The position numbers and the translations under genes are program-made. The notes beneath the pieces were generated by a model. The model made no database searches, was not told the origin of the DNA, and worked only from the letters and a program-made list of their open reading frames with translations. 64,000 nt of DNA from Dioscorea cayenensis subsp. rotundata (Eukaryota > Streptophyta > Magnoliopsida > Dioscoreales > Dioscoreaceae): the NCBI RefSeq assembly GCF_009730915.1, contig NC_052478.1, positions 8,293,552 to 8,357,551 on the forward strand, given 5' to 3'. Of this stretch, positions 1-18,383 are shown piece by piece (the first letter of the stretch is position 1; every line of letters begins with the position of its first letter).

Positions 1-303
1 ATTCTTTGGGTTGTTATTGACAACAGGTTTGAATTACTTTGGATCTAACCTTTATAGTTATTTTACCAATGAATTCAAGGTTTCTGTGTTTCTTTTAGTA
101 GTTGGATAGTTTTTTATTGTTTCTATTGTCTAGTCTTTGTTTTCCAAACTAAGTTTTATCAAAATATATGATGTTGGAGTTAGATTTGAGGGCAAGTGCT
201 ATGATCATAGCCTAATAATTCTCCTTGATAATGATGAATCATTGTTCTTTTCCTGCATTTAAGTTTGAGATTTTTGATCCTGTCAATTGTTTTCACACTT
301 TGA

Positions 304-1745
<1,442 letters not shown>

Positions 1746-2408
1746 CTAATGATCATTCCTTATTTTCAGAAACAAAAAATATTGTGTTAGACTTGTTAAT
1801 TGTTGTCTTTAGCTAAAGCATAAGATCAAGTGCTTGTTATGAATCTCTTAGTTTTCTTTGTGAAGTCATATAGACTGGCATGGAACTCAATCTATTTGGC
1901 TGTATGAACATGTTCTGATTATGAGCAAGTATTCTGTTTATTTCTACAACTCTATTGATGTGGCTTGTGTCTAATGAAATTTTTATTTATCAACTTTTGA
2001 TTAAAAAATTAAGTTGAATTCAAACTGAAGTTCTCTACTCGAATTTTATTTGAGTTGAAGTCATATAAAGATTCAATTAATGATAAAATATTATATTGTT
2101 CTCATCTTAACTCAAATACCCCCCTAGTTTTTTTTTCCCAAAATATCTTTTCAAGCTAAATATTTATTCAAGTCTCTAATTAAGTGGGAAATAAAGGTCA
2201 ATTAAAAATTAAGGATTGGAACTAATAATTTTTTTTGGTATATCTAACCTTCCAATCATGCGCCTGCAGTTTGTATGAGTATGAAAAGTGTCAGAAGATT
2301 ATGATAAGATTGGAAGGAGATCTAAAGATTTCAGATAATTTCTTTTAGAGAGAAATCATCACAAATATATTGACTCAAAATTTCCTTTTGTATCTATATA
2401 AATTGCAT
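1746..2408 (+). other. 3' flank of E2 copy 1 with a ZAT-promoter remnant
   Basis: Positions 1746-1990 match the 3' flank of E2 copy 3 (14,870-15,070). About 2090-2405 matches the upstream and 5' UTR regions of the two zinc-finger loci near 17,140-18,480 and 27,360-27,660, including the run around 'aatttcttttagagagaaatca'. No zinc-finger coding sequence follows. This looks like a leftover of an E2+ZAT module cut at about 2408. Confidence 0.6.
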
Positions 2409-5134
<2,726 letters not shown>

Positions 5135-6031
5135 TCAATGATCATTCCCCTGTGCTTGTTAGGAATCTTTTAGTTTTTTTCTTTAAATTGATATATACTT
5201 TTGTTAGAACTTCATATTATTTGAACTTTGTTATGTACCCTTTCTGTTTTTAGTTTTTTCCCATTTTTTTGGTAGCCTTTCTTTATATATATATATATAT
5301 TTGAGGGCAACTCTTATCAATAATATATATATGTATATATAGTGAGAAAGGATGGGTTTTCTACTCACAACTCTCATGGAACTCAATCTGTAACATGCTT
5401 TGATATATCAACAAGTATTTTGTTTATTTCTGCAATGCTATTGATGAGACTTGTTTTGATGTAAAGAAATTGTGATAATTTAAGGTATTTCACAATTGAG
5501 TTATCACAATTAATTAATATGTTGATAGCGTACATTGTCACATTAAAATTGTTACTAATAATATCATTAACAGTATTTCTATAATATTTGCATATAGTAT
5601 TGTAATATTACTATGGCACATAGAATTAAATCATATGACATTTCTCTTCTTCTGAGTTTACCTTGTAATTTTTTTTCTATTTTTAACAAATTTGTGGTTT
5701 ATCTAGTTTATTAAAAAAAAAAAAAATCATGCGTCACTCACCCACCATTCAAATTACTTATTACTGGACCCTTTAGTGATTAATTGTCGAAACTCCATTT
5801 TGGCTCATAAGATCATTGTTATTTCTTGAGACATTAATTGAATATTTTTTTATTATTATTGAGCTGGTCACTGTTTCATTATATTAATAATATATAAGCT
5901 TTTCTTCAGATGTAACGTAATAAAGGTGAATTTGTGTAATTATTTAATTATTAAGGGTTTAAGTGTAAAATGGTGGCTGTTTATAATATTTATTGTTCAT
6001 ATCCAAAGCGTAATCATCACGATAGTGCCCG
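5135..6031. other. Intergenic, AT-rich
   Basis: This holds the 3' flank of E2 copy 2, short TA runs near 5285-5340, then AT-rich sequence leading into the prefoldin-like fragment. I see no other gene. Confidence 0.5.
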
Positions 6032-6224
6032 ATGGCGTCTCCTCCCGCGCGCTCGTCCTCGTGCTCTGAAAACCCTAATCGTGATCTCCTCAATGAGGTT
6101 TGTCGAGTTTTTCCTTCAATTTCCTGCTTTTTCTTGGATCTTATGATGTTTTTCTCTTTATCTTGTTAGATTCAAAGCCATGAGATCGTCATTAGCGAGC
6201 TCAAACGGCCTTGCACCACTCCGA
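6032..6224 (+). pseudogene. 5' fragment of a small prefoldin-like (ASDURF-type) gene
   Basis: An ATG at 6032 opens a 22-codon exon (to 6097, GAG|gtttgt). It joins through a 72-base intron (acceptor ttgttag, exon from 6170) to an exon reading IQSHEIVISELKRPC, up to a possible donor gtgagt at 6225. The RDLLNEIQSHEIVISELKR pattern resembles the N-terminal coiled coil of plant homologues of the prefoldin-like ASDURF protein (from memory of the family, not searched). The expected next exon is absent: within 250 bases the sequence becomes the 3' end of a copia element. It is probably truncated by insertion or rearrangement. The GC-rich first exon and a clear upstream region suggest a once-real gene. 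Confidence 0.5.
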
Positions 6225-6439
6225 GTGAGTTCTCTTGTCTTTCATCTCCTTTGCTGCACTTTACTGTACATTGAGTTGTTCTTGGATTTGGGTAATTATA
6301 GTTTTGTGATTGAATTTGTTATGATTGAATTTGTTTGATTTTGGTTGTAAATTGACTGAAATTTTGTAATGATTTGTTTGATTAGTATTTCTTATTAGAT
6401 TCTGATAGAAAGCAAAGAATTTGTGAATGTTTGTATTTA

Positions 6440-6630
6440 TATGGCAAGACAGATTTGAAAGAATACGTTTTGACTTCTAAAGATCAAGTTGTTGACATGT
6501 TGAGTAAGGCCTTAAAGTTTGAAGATTTTCACAGGTTGGGATCTGTCCATGGAGTAGTTAAAGGCTAATTTACAAGTTTAAGAAGAGTGTTGAGAAATTA
6601 AACTTATATGTGTTGCTCAGTGTGAACTTT
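6440..6630 (+). mobile_element. 3' tail of a Ty1/copia element and probable LTR start
   Basis: The frame ending at TAA 6566-6568 reads KEYVLTSKDQVVDMLSKAL and continues with a KFEDFHRLGSVHG-like end. This is the C-terminal RNase H tail typical of plant copia polyproteins. It is followed by a purine-rich stretch (ttaagaagag) and TGTTGAG at 6588, the usual polypurine-tract/LTR junction. The rest of the polyprotein is missing, so this is a truncated remnant. Confidence 0.6.
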
Positions 6631-8492
<1,862 letters not shown>

Positions 8493-9271
8493 TGATTTGT
8501 CCTAAGAATTGAAAAATCACTTTTATATGGTTTGAACACAGATTAACACGTCTTATACATGCATTATATCTCGGTTTGATTCTTTTATTCATCTTAGTTG
8601 TATACTCTAACTGTGAACATGCAAGTGATGATTCATGTATCATGTTGAATGAGGACTCAATCCTTTTACCTTTGACAGTGGATCAGGGAACAAAATGTTG
8701 AGTATATAATGTAGACAGTACTACTTTACAAGGTGGTGATAATATAATTCTCATTTCAGTTTAAAGTTTTGGAGAATAGGTTTTGTGGGGTAGATCATTT
8801 TTATCTGTTTCTTGGCCTCACTTTCATGCTTAACTTTCACATAACCTTTTGCTGTTCGCTTGTCTCCTTGTATCTCAAGGCCTGAACTATTTTCAGCATG
8901 CTCAAAATATAGATCATGTTCTAGACTCCGGGAGAGATTATTAGCTTTACTGTCAACCTTCTATTCATTGGCCATATTCGATATTATTTCTATATACACT
9001 CATTTGACTTCATTTTCAGCTATTCCCTACATGGATAGATTATCATCAGCATTAGTACCAATATCTTAAGGATTATGGCTAGTTATTGCAAACGAAGTAT
9101 CTCAATGGACAAATAAGATCCTTGGTCCAATTGTTTGATCAAATTAAAGTACCAAACAACATTTTATCTTATATCAGAAAAGTATCATTCGACTCCTGAT
9201 CTATATATTCTGCTGACATTGATCTTTATGTTGATTCTGACAGGTTTACCATCCAAACATCAACATGCATG

Positions 9272-9276
9272 GTAGC
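9272..9276 (+). repeat. Target-site duplication, left (GTAGC)
   Basis: GTAGC lies directly before the left LTR and is repeated at 14667-14671, directly after the right LTR. This is the 5-bp duplication expected of a copia integrase. Confidence 0.92.
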
Positions 9277-9450
9277 TGTTAGATGTGTGTATGTATATCA
9301 GATGTATGTATGTATATATATACATGTGTAGTGGTGTATACTTGTATGTGTTGCTTCTATATGTAGCCATTGATCACTTGTTTCTAATATAACTGATGAG
9401 CTTTGATCCATCTCTTTTCTTCTCTTCTTTCATTCTTCTCCCTTCTAACA
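9277..9450 (+). repeat. Left LTR of the copia element
   Basis: 174 bp, TG...CA ends, with a TATATATATA stretch about 50 bases in. It differs from the right LTR only at its variable start (a G/A change, and a one-base indel with a substitution near base 21-23). Confidence 0.93.
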
Positions 9451-9460
9451 TGGTATCAGA
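9451..9460 (+). other. Primer binding site (initiator Met tRNA)
   Basis: TGGTATCAGA abuts the left LTR and is the standard plant copia primer site, here matching for 10 bases before diverging (expected continuation GC, seen CT). Confidence 0.88.
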
Positions 9461-9639
9461 CTAGGTACCTTCCTCCGGCCATCTCTCCGGCCACCTCTCC
9501 GGCCATCTCTACACTTCATCAGTCGGCCATTTCTATACTTCACTAGTCCTGTCTTCTTCCCCCTTGTTTCATTTCTCTTTTCATTTCCTCATTCAAAAAA
9601 TAAATAAATAAATAAAATAAATAAAATAAAATCTTCTGC

Positions 9640-9985
9640 GACCGGCCAGCACATCCACGCTCGCAACCGGCCAGCACGCGCACCAGCATCTTCTGCGCAC
9701 AACCCTTAACCCCACCCGCGCACCGACGATCGCCTCGAACCACGCCCGCGACCGCCCGAAAGACGCCCGCGCCCGGCCCCTCGGCCACCAAGCATCGCCT
9801 CCCGATCCACGCCCCGCGACCGCCCGCACGCCGCGCGACCGGCCCCGCGCTCGGCCACGCCCCGCCTCAACACCCGCGCCCGGCCAGCACACCTGCGCCC
9901 CACAGCCGTGCGCGCGCATCTGCCCACTCGCCGTGCGCTGGCCCGGCCGGCCGCCATCACTCGCCGGGAGGCTGCTGATCACTAC
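9640..9985 (+). other. GC-rich leader of the copia element
   Basis: Between the primer site and gag lies about 340 bases of extremely GC-rich, CpG-dense sequence, with recurring CGGCCAGCAC, CGCGACCG and CGCCCG words. It is preceded by short CCGGCCATCTCT repeats at about 9476-9530 and an A-rich run (9594-9630). It stands out sharply from the AT-rich surroundings. The open frames on its minus strand are low-complexity Arg/Ala/Gly shadows. Confidence 0.7.
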
Positions 9986-10157
9986 CTTGTCGCCCGACCT
10001 CCATCCTTTTCCCCCACGAATATAGCCTTTTTGTGTCTTCTCCAAGCACATGAAGACAATTGAGCTCGACTCCATTCAAAAAGCAAAAGACATTGATGTC
10101 TCATTTCTTTCGTACTCATGTGCTTAGGCTTAGGCGATTAAAAAGGAAAATATATAT

Positions 10158-13100
10158 ATGGATGCTTATGGGCTTAGTAGTGTGCTACCTGAGATGCGTC
10201 ACCGCAATCTCCATCATTCTGATGTGGTACTTGACGGCACCAACTACATCGCTTGGCGGCTCACTATCAAGCGTATTCTTGATGGCATTCGCGTTCTTCG
10301 CCATGTTGATGGTACGAGTACTGCTCCTACTGCTCCTTCTATCCCTGACACCACTTCTTCCACCGAGGCCTCTACTCTTCTTCTGGCATTTGAGCAGCAG
10401 TTTGAGAAATGGGTTGCTGACGACTCTATGGCCAAGATGATGATCTGTCAGACGATCACTCTTGATATTCGTACTCAGATTGCTGATCTTCCCACCGCTC
10501 GGGCGATGTGGGACTATCTTGAGCGTCGTTACTGTGGTTCCAGTCAGGCGCAACTTTACACTTTATATCAGACTCTCTCTAGTCTTCAGCAGGGCGAGGA
10601 CACTGTCGACCAGTTCTATAGTCGGTATTGTGCCTTATGGCGTCAGATTGATGCTCTGACTCCTCCCTATTGTGCTGTTCATGCTGCCCAGATCCTTACT
10701 TGTTCTGAGTCTTGCTCACGTCGTCGTAGCCATGATGAAACACGCCGTATGTATGAGTTCATTATGCACCTTCGTCCCGAGTTTGAACAAACTCGGGCTC
10801 AGTTACTACATGCTCCATCGGTCTACTCTTTGGATGATGCTTTCACCTTTGTTCGTGCTGAGGAAACCCGTCTCCGGGCTACCTTCACAGGGGGAGGTAG
10901 TGCTCTTGCTGTTCCTCGCATTCCTTCTGCCTCTTCGTCCTCATCTAGTAGACCCCCGGCACCTTCTGTCTCATCTAGGCCTCCTTCTTCTACTAGGCCG
11001 AAACGCATCATGATTTGTCACTACTGTGGCATGTTTGGTCATCATGAGCGTGAGTGTCGGAAGAAACAGCGTGGACTTCCGCGTACTGCTCCTTCACTGC
11101 CTCTTCTACCGCTGCCTCACTCTCACCAGCAGGCACATTCTGTCCAGGTCTCTCCTGCTACATCATCTTCTCCTTCGCTGTCTCCTACCGATCATCAGTT
11201 ATTGGCGATGTTTCGACAGTTTCAGCAGTCTCATCTAGCAGACTCCACTGGCCATGCACGGTCGGCTCAGGTTCCTCCTACTGCTCCAGGTAGTTCCTGT
11301 CCTCTTTGGCTTCTTGATTCTGGTGCTTCTCTTCACATGACTCCTGATGCCACTCATCTTCATCATTCTCATCCGCCATTACATGTTACACGTGTTCGTA
11401 CTACTGATGGCACCCTCCTCCTCATTTCATCTACTGACCATTTTTCTTCTACTTCTTTTTCTATTCCCTCTGTCTCTCATGTTCCTCGTTTATCCATGAA
11501 CCTCATGTCTGTTAGTCAGCTTACTGATTATGGTTGTCAGGTTATTTTTGACCGTACCACATGTCGTGTGCAGGATCACAGTGGGAAGGTGATTGGAGCT
11601 GGCCGCCGCCATGATGGAGTCTATGTGTTGGATACTCTTCATCTGTCATCTTCAACTAAGTCTATTCATCACTGTCATGCTACTGTTTTATCTCATCATA
11701 TGTGGCATCATCGTCTTGGTCACTTGTGTCCCTCTCGTCTGTCATCTCTTGTTCGTCTTGGCGTCTTAGGAGCTGTCTCTCCTTCCTCTGATATTGTCTG
11801 TGTTGGCTGTAAGCTTGGTAAACAGCTCCAACGTCCTTATCCTATGAGTGTATCTCAGACTACTGCACCTTTTGAACTTATTCATTCTGATGTTTGGGGT
11901 CCTGCTCCTTCTGTTTCTAAAGGAGGTAACCGCTATTATGTTATTTTTATTGATGACTACACTCGTTTTACTTGGATCTACTTTATGCATAATCGTAGTC
12001 AGATATTGTTTATTTATCGATCTTTTACAGCCATGGTTCACACCCACTTTGTTGCCTCAGTCAAGATCTTTCGATCTGACTCGGGTGGTGAATATATTTC
12101 TCAGGCTTTTCGAGCCTTTTTATCTTCTGAGGGCACATTGCCTCAGTTATCCTGTCTTGGTGCTCATGCTCAGAATGGGGTTGCTGAACGCAAACATCGT
12201 CATATCTTAGAGACGGCTCGTGCTCTTCTTCTTGGTGCTTTTCTCCCTCCTCATTTTTGGGCTGATGCTGTTAGTACGGCTGTTTATCTGATTAACCTTC
12301 AACCTTCCTCTCATCTTCATGATCGCAGCCCGGGGGAGTCTCTTCATGGGACACCTCCTCGCTATGATCATCTTCGTGTTTTTGGTTGTCGTTGTTTTGT
12401 TTTGCTCTCACCGCGGGAATGGACCAAGCTCACCGCCCAGTCTATCTCCTTTGTTTTTCTGGGATATAGCCTTGAGCGTAAAGGTTATCGTTGTTATGAT
12501 CCCGTTGCTCGTCGTATTCGTATTTCTCGTGATGTCACATTTGATGAGACTACCCCATTTTACGCTTCTCCCTCTTCTACTGAGTCTCCCTCTCCTTCGG
12601 TTCCTCTATCTTTTCTTTTCCCTCCCATTTCTCCTGTAGGTACCTCTCCTGTGCCTTCTCCGTCGATCATTACTCCTCCAGAGCTTCTTAGTCCCTCCTC
12701 TCTTGACCCTGCTTCTCCTCTTTCTGTTGAGTCTCCTACTGTGTCTATCCCTTCTTCTTCTTCACTTCCTCCTGCTCATCCGCCAGTCTGTTTATTCTAC
12801 CATCGTCGGGATCCCGCAATGACTCCATCAGGGTAGGCCCTCTCTGACGTCTCTCCTACTACTGATCCGACTCCTCCTTACTCTTTGCGAGATCGCTCCA
12901 CTTTACATCCTCCTGTTCGTTATGCTTCTGCTAGCACCAGTGTCTCAGATATCATTGAGCCAGGTACCTACAGGGAAGCGGTTCGATCCCCTGAGTGGCG
13001 GACTGCCATGGCTGAGGAACTTGATGCCTTGTCTCGGACTCACACGTGGGATATTGTCCCTCTCCCTACCCATGCTATTCCTATTACATGTCGCTGGATC

Positions 13101-14255
13101 TATCGGGTGAAGACCCGTTCTGATGGGTCTCTCGAGCGTTATAAAGCGCGTCTTGTTGCTCGTGGTTTTCAGCAGGAGTATGGCCGTGACTATGAGGAGA
13201 CTTTTGCCCCCGTGACCCACATGCACACAGTCCGTACATTAGTTGTTGTTGCTGCTGTTCGTAGGTGGGTTCTTCATCAGCTTGATGTGAAGAACGCCTT
13301 TCTTCATGGGGACCTGAAGGAGGAGGTCTACATGACTCCTCTCGGCCTACAGGTACCTCCTGGCTCTGTTTGTCGCCTTCGCCGTGCTCTCTATGGTCTC
13401 AAACAGGCTCCTCGTACCTGGTTTGAGAGGTTCAGCACAGTCGTTGAGGCTGCTGGGTTTACTCCGAGCATATATGATCCGGCAGTCTTCATTCATTCTT
13501 CACCCCGTGGCCGGACCATTCTTCTTTTGTATGTGGATGATATGATTCTTACTGGTGATGATTCTGCTCACATTGCTTTTGTGAAGCAACGACTATGTGA
13601 GACTTTTTTTATGACTGATCTTGGTCCGCTTCGTTATTTTCTGGGTATCGAGATCACATCTCATCCTGATGGCTATCGACTATCCCAGCAGCGTTACACT
13701 CTTGACCTTCTTGATCGCTCTGGTTTGACTGATACTCGTACCGCCGCTACACCGATGGAGTTGCATTTGCAACTTCGTGCTTCCGATGGGGTTCCCTTAC
13801 CGGATCCTTCTCGCTATCGGCATCTTGTTGGTAGCTTAGTCTATCTTGCTGTCACACGTCCGGACATTTCTCATGCTGTGCACATTCTCAGTCAGTTTGT
13901 TGTGGCTCCCACCTCTATTCATTATGGACATCTTCTCCGGGTGTTACGATATCTTCGAGGCACTGCCTCGCGTGGTCTATTCTACTCGCACCAGTCCACT
14001 CTTCAGCTACAGGCCTATTCGGATGCTACTTGGGCCAGTTCTCCCGATGATCGAGTCTCTGTCACTGGCTATTGTATATTTCTTGGGTCTTCACTTGTTG
14101 TGTGGAAGACTAAGAAACAGCAAACCATTGCCAAGTCCAGTGCTGAGGCTGAGGTTCGCGCTTTAGCTTCTACAGTACAGGAGGTGCTTTGGCTTCGCTC
14201 GATTTTGCAGGATTTTGGTGTCCCGATTCATTCTCCTATTCCTATTCACTCGTGA
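10158..14255 (+). pseudogene. Copia gag-pol polyprotein, interrupted by one amber codon and a frameshifted 3' end
   Basis: An ATG at 10158 opens 892 codons up to TAG at 12834; the same frame continues from 12837 to 14255. In order: a UBN2-type Gag region (about residues 15-240), a zinc knuckle CX2CX4HX4C (near residue 287-300), aspartic protease DSGAS (D387), an integrase zinc region (from about 516), and integrase catalytic D578, D641, E677 with 35 residues between the last two. Then come RT with YVDDM (13530-13544) and RNase H with SDATWASS and KSSAEAE. The conserved RNase H tail (RDPVKHESTKHIGVDAHF) is present only in another frame after about 14250, and a third frame follows after about 14335. 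Breaks: one stop plus at least two or three indels. Confidence 0.93.
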
Positions 14256-14493
14256 CGATGACAGGAGCTCTTCGATTGCAGCGAGATCCGGTCAAGCATG
14301 AGTCGACCAAACACATTGGTGTCGATGCCCACTTCACCCTACCGTCATGTCGCATCAGACATCGCTCTCTTCATTATCTTCCCTACCGAGGTCCGGTGGG
14401 CTGATTTTTTTCACTAAAGGCACGTACACGTGATCGACGATCTGTTTATGTTATCCAAACTCAAGACCCATGATCCACCTTGAGTTTGAGGGG

Positions 14494-14899
<406 letters not shown>

Positions 14900-14902
14900 T
14901 AG

Positions 14903-15556
14903 ACTTGATGTGCATAAAATCTAGTGCTTGTTTTTTAATCTCTTAGTTTTTGTCTGTAAATTGATATGTACTCCCATTTAACTCAAGATCTATATTGTTC
15001 AATGGCCATGTTTTGATGTATCGACAAGTTTTCTGTTTATTTCTGCAGCTCTATTGTTGTGATTGTTTGCAAATCAAGTGCGTGTTTCTTTTGATTTTCC
15101 CCATGTATGCCCCAGTAAAATTCATAATTGTGAGGAACAGGCAATGATTCATCACTTTAAACTCTTTGAGTTAACCCAAACTAATGATAACAATTGATTT
15201 GATCATGGAGTAACACATTACTTAGAATTCAAAATGTAACTTATCACTGTTTCAAAGCAACCGTTTCTCGGTATGCTGACTTTGATGGATACAAGTCCAT
15301 ATGATTTCCTTGGGAGATTATTACCACCTAGCTTTAAGAATGAATGATTTATATAATCAACTATTTTCTTGAAGTTGAAACTGCTACCCTCTTAATGTAG
15401 CCATCACTTTATCTTGTCTTTAGGTTTTTTTTTTTAAAAAAAAAATCACTCTAGTTTTATTCTAATGAATTTTTTAGTACAGTGGTTGTCACAATGTCAA
15501 TAGCAATGGGTTTACAAAGGCACACCCTACCTCAGGTGCTATTTCAAATGATTTCA
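14903..15556. other. 3' flank of E2 copy 3, passing into the ZAT-locus duplication
   Basis: Up to about 15,070 it matches the 3' flank of E2 copy 1. From about 15,180 it matches 26,325 onward (for example the shared runs around 'aacttatcactgtttc' and 'ttaagaatgaatga'), so the 5' end of the duplicated zinc-finger locus lies here. No gene seen. Confidence 0.6.
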
Positions 15557-16236
15557 GGGGTTGTTTGTTTGCAAGGCTTGGATTGGGAATGGATTGGGAA
15601 TGGATAGGGAATGAGCTCAATGCTTTGTTTGGTTGGCAGGCTTGGGAATGTGGGAGGAATCCATGAGGAATGAGATGAGGGGAGAAGGTTGATTGGCATT
15701 CCCCCCAATTGGTTGAGGAATGCCCAATCCGGATGGTGAAATATCCATTTTACCCTTGACTTTAAAACTTTATCTATATATATAGGAAAAATGTTGAGAA
15801 CATTGTAAACAAATAATAATGATAACATATTACAAATAAATTAATACTATAAAAATACAACAACAACAATAACAATAAATTAAATTAATTCTAAAATAAT
15901 AAAAATAAAATGATAACATTGTAACAAAACAACAATATTAATAATGAAGATTGATTGTAAAAATTAATTATAAAAATAATTATGACAATAATGACAACAT
16001 ATTACAAATAAAATAATATTATTGGCCAATGTATTTATTTTTTTAATATTTACTCTATAAGGGCATAAAAGACATTTTGCACATATTTTTTCTATTTACT
16101 TTTCTCATTCCCAATGAATTACTCTCCCATACCCTCCAACCAAACACAGTTTTCCTTCCATTCCTAATTCATTCCCCCTTATTCTCATTCCTATCTCATT
16201 CCTCTTCAACTCCATTCCTTGCAAACAAACAGCCCC
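15557..16236. mobile_element. Tourist/Harbinger-like MITE, 680 bp
   Basis: The left end GGGGTTGTTTGTTTGCAAGG is mirrored by the right end CCTTGCAAACAAACAGCCCC, 19 of 20 positions matching. The flanking 3-bp duplication is TCA (15554-15556 and 16237-16239). GGAATG words recur beneath both ends, and the centre is AT-rich. The homologous stretch near 26,600 lacks it, giving an empty-site comparison. No transposase frame. The TCA target is a slight departure from the usual TWA of Harbinger elements. Confidence 0.8.
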
Positions 16237-16239
16237 TCA

Positions 16240-17340
16240 ATAAATCCTCCGTGGCAGGTGATGCATTTTTCTCCAACAAATTGCATTGCAAGAGAAATTT
16301 ATTAATTCGGTTTGTTTTATGAAAATCTTTTACGTATGTACATAGCCTGATTTTTATCACTCCATGTAACGCCAGATTTGGTTAGTTAACCCTTGAAATG
16401 TTTAATAAATCATCTTGAATGGTGCACTATCGTGCTTATCTATCTCTTGACAACCTTTTAATAGGATGGCATTTATCATCTTTATTAAAAAATAAATAAA
16501 AAAAATTATTTATCAATTTGTGAGAAAATACTTGAACAAAACAAAATACTTGAATTTAAGCTAAAGTTTTAAACTTGAATTCAATTTGACTTAAACTCAA
16601 ATAAGAATTTGACTCGTACTAAACCCGCATTGATCTTCAAAACTAAATATAAAAAACAAAAAATAAAGAATGCTTAATATTAAAAATAATGTGCCTAACT
16701 CTTAACAGGTCAGTGAAACTTAAATTTAGTTGCTAAAAACCTTGAACATTCATACTTGAAATATGTTCACAATATTGGAGATGAAGCAATACAGATAATA
16801 ATGTGATTTCCACCAATTGAAGTAAAGATGCACAAACTTGAGCATTATTATATTGTTATTTATTTATCTCCATATTTCTATATAATCATGAGGGTACTTC
16901 TGCAAAAATTTTCTTCATTAAAAATCATGAATATGTGAACAAGGAAGAAATTAGGAATTTTTTTAAACTATATGAAAACTAAGATTAAATATGGAAAAAA
17001 ATTATTCCAGGCAACCATTGGCATTAAAAAAATCTCCAAATTTGGTTCTCAATTGATGCACTTCAGGGAATCATCCATCCTTTTCAACATCCTATTTAAG
17101 GACATAAAATTTACTAAATTAATGATAAAATATTAAGGAGTTCTCATCTTCACTCAAATATCCCCAAGTTTTTTTTTGTTTTTTTTAAATTTGATTTTTT
17201 TAAAAAATATATATTTATTTGAGGCTCAAATTAATTGCAAAATAAGGATTATAAACTCAGTAAAGAATAATTATTGCAAGTGATAATTTCTTTCAATATT
17301 TAACCTTCTTGTCTCTTGTTCATTGTTTATACGAGTCTAA
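16240..17340. other. Upstream region of the zinc-finger pseudogene (duplicate of about 26,640-27,560)
   Basis: Collinear with the region upstream of the intact zinc-finger gene, with scattered differences. AT-rich; no coding sequence of its own. Confidence 0.6.
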
Positions 17341-18383
17341 GACTATCTCCAACTCACAACGCCAAAATTTTATCCCAAATCCCAAATTTGGCTCTGTTGC
17401 ACTAAATTATATTCCAACCACAAACCCAAAATTTTACCCAAAAAAGTATATTGTCAGAATACTCCTAACACATCTATTAATTATTATTATTATTCAATCA
17501 CAAAATACTTGAAATTAATTATTTTCAATAATTATTTAATTAAAAATTTGTTATCATTTAAAATATTTTACTAATAAAAAAAAAGAATGAAACTGATGTT
17601 ATATCAACTAGGAACAAATTACAAGAAAATAACCAACAAGTTATGGAGATATTGCATAAGAAAAATGCATATAAAATGGCTATGAAAGAACTTAAAGATT
17701 AAAATAAGATCTTGACTACATATTTGAGCACAATTAGTGATCCTAATATTAGTGTTTATATTCAATATGATCATAATCCAATCCAAACAAGCACGGATTA
17801 TGCAAAAAAAGATGACATTTTCAACAACCACCTATTTCAGCCTCGAATCCTTTTGGAAACTATTTTGACAATCTTGGTAGAAGTGGTGCTGATTTCCCGA
17901 AATTTGATATGTTATTTTAATATAATTAGTTTATACATTACATTAACTTTTATTAAGGTTGTTTAATATCTCGATTTATTATCGGTGAATGTTTATGCAG
18001 CATTATCAATATTATTATGAATATATATTGTTCTAAATTTGTAATGCATGTGTCTTTCATTGTTTTTAATATATTTTTTTTTAACTATTTTAGTTTAATA
18101 AATTTATCATAAATTAATTTAATTAATAATTTTATTACTAATTAATTAATTACACACAAAATTCAATTTAATAAATTGACTACTTATTATAATTATATTC
18201 ATAAATTGTTTTTTTTATAATTTTAATTACAATAATAAAAATAAAAATAAATAAATAAACTTGAGTGACCCCAAATTTGGGATCATCTATCCCCAAAGCC
18301 CCAAATTTAAGGCAAAATTTTAAGATGGATTGGAGTTCAAATGACTCCAAATTTGGGATTTTAGATTATGGTTGGAGTTGCTC
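17341..18383. mobile_element. Harbinger-type element with TAA target duplication, 1043 bp
   Basis: The ends GACTATCTCCAAC (17341) and GTTGGAGTTGCTC (to 18383) are inverted repeats. The flanking TAA is at 17338-17340 and 18384-18386. The sub-terminal arms contain repeated CCCAAATTTGG words in both orientations. The matching spot near 27,560 lacks the element. A broken frame around 17,610-17,860 (MEILHKKNAYKMAMKELK, stop, then more open sequence) faintly resembles the coiled-coil tail of plant NAM-associated or Myb/SANT-like proteins linked to such elements. That part is weak. Confidence 0.75.

Noticed and set aside
9543..10075. Long Arg/Ala/Gly-rich open frames on the minus strand
   Set aside because: They lie in the GC-rich copia leader, where stops are rare by base composition; no family resemblance and no codon signal.
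10185..10553. Minus-strand and other-frame open reading frames across gag-pol
   Set aside because: Shadows of the strong copia polyprotein frame.
12960..12990. tRNA box B-like 'ggttcgatcc'
   Set aside because: Inside the coding sequence of the copia RT domain; no folded tRNA around it.
15544..16322. Small frames over the 680-bp MITE
   Set aside because: Low-complexity translations of the GGAATG-rich ends; no transposase motif.
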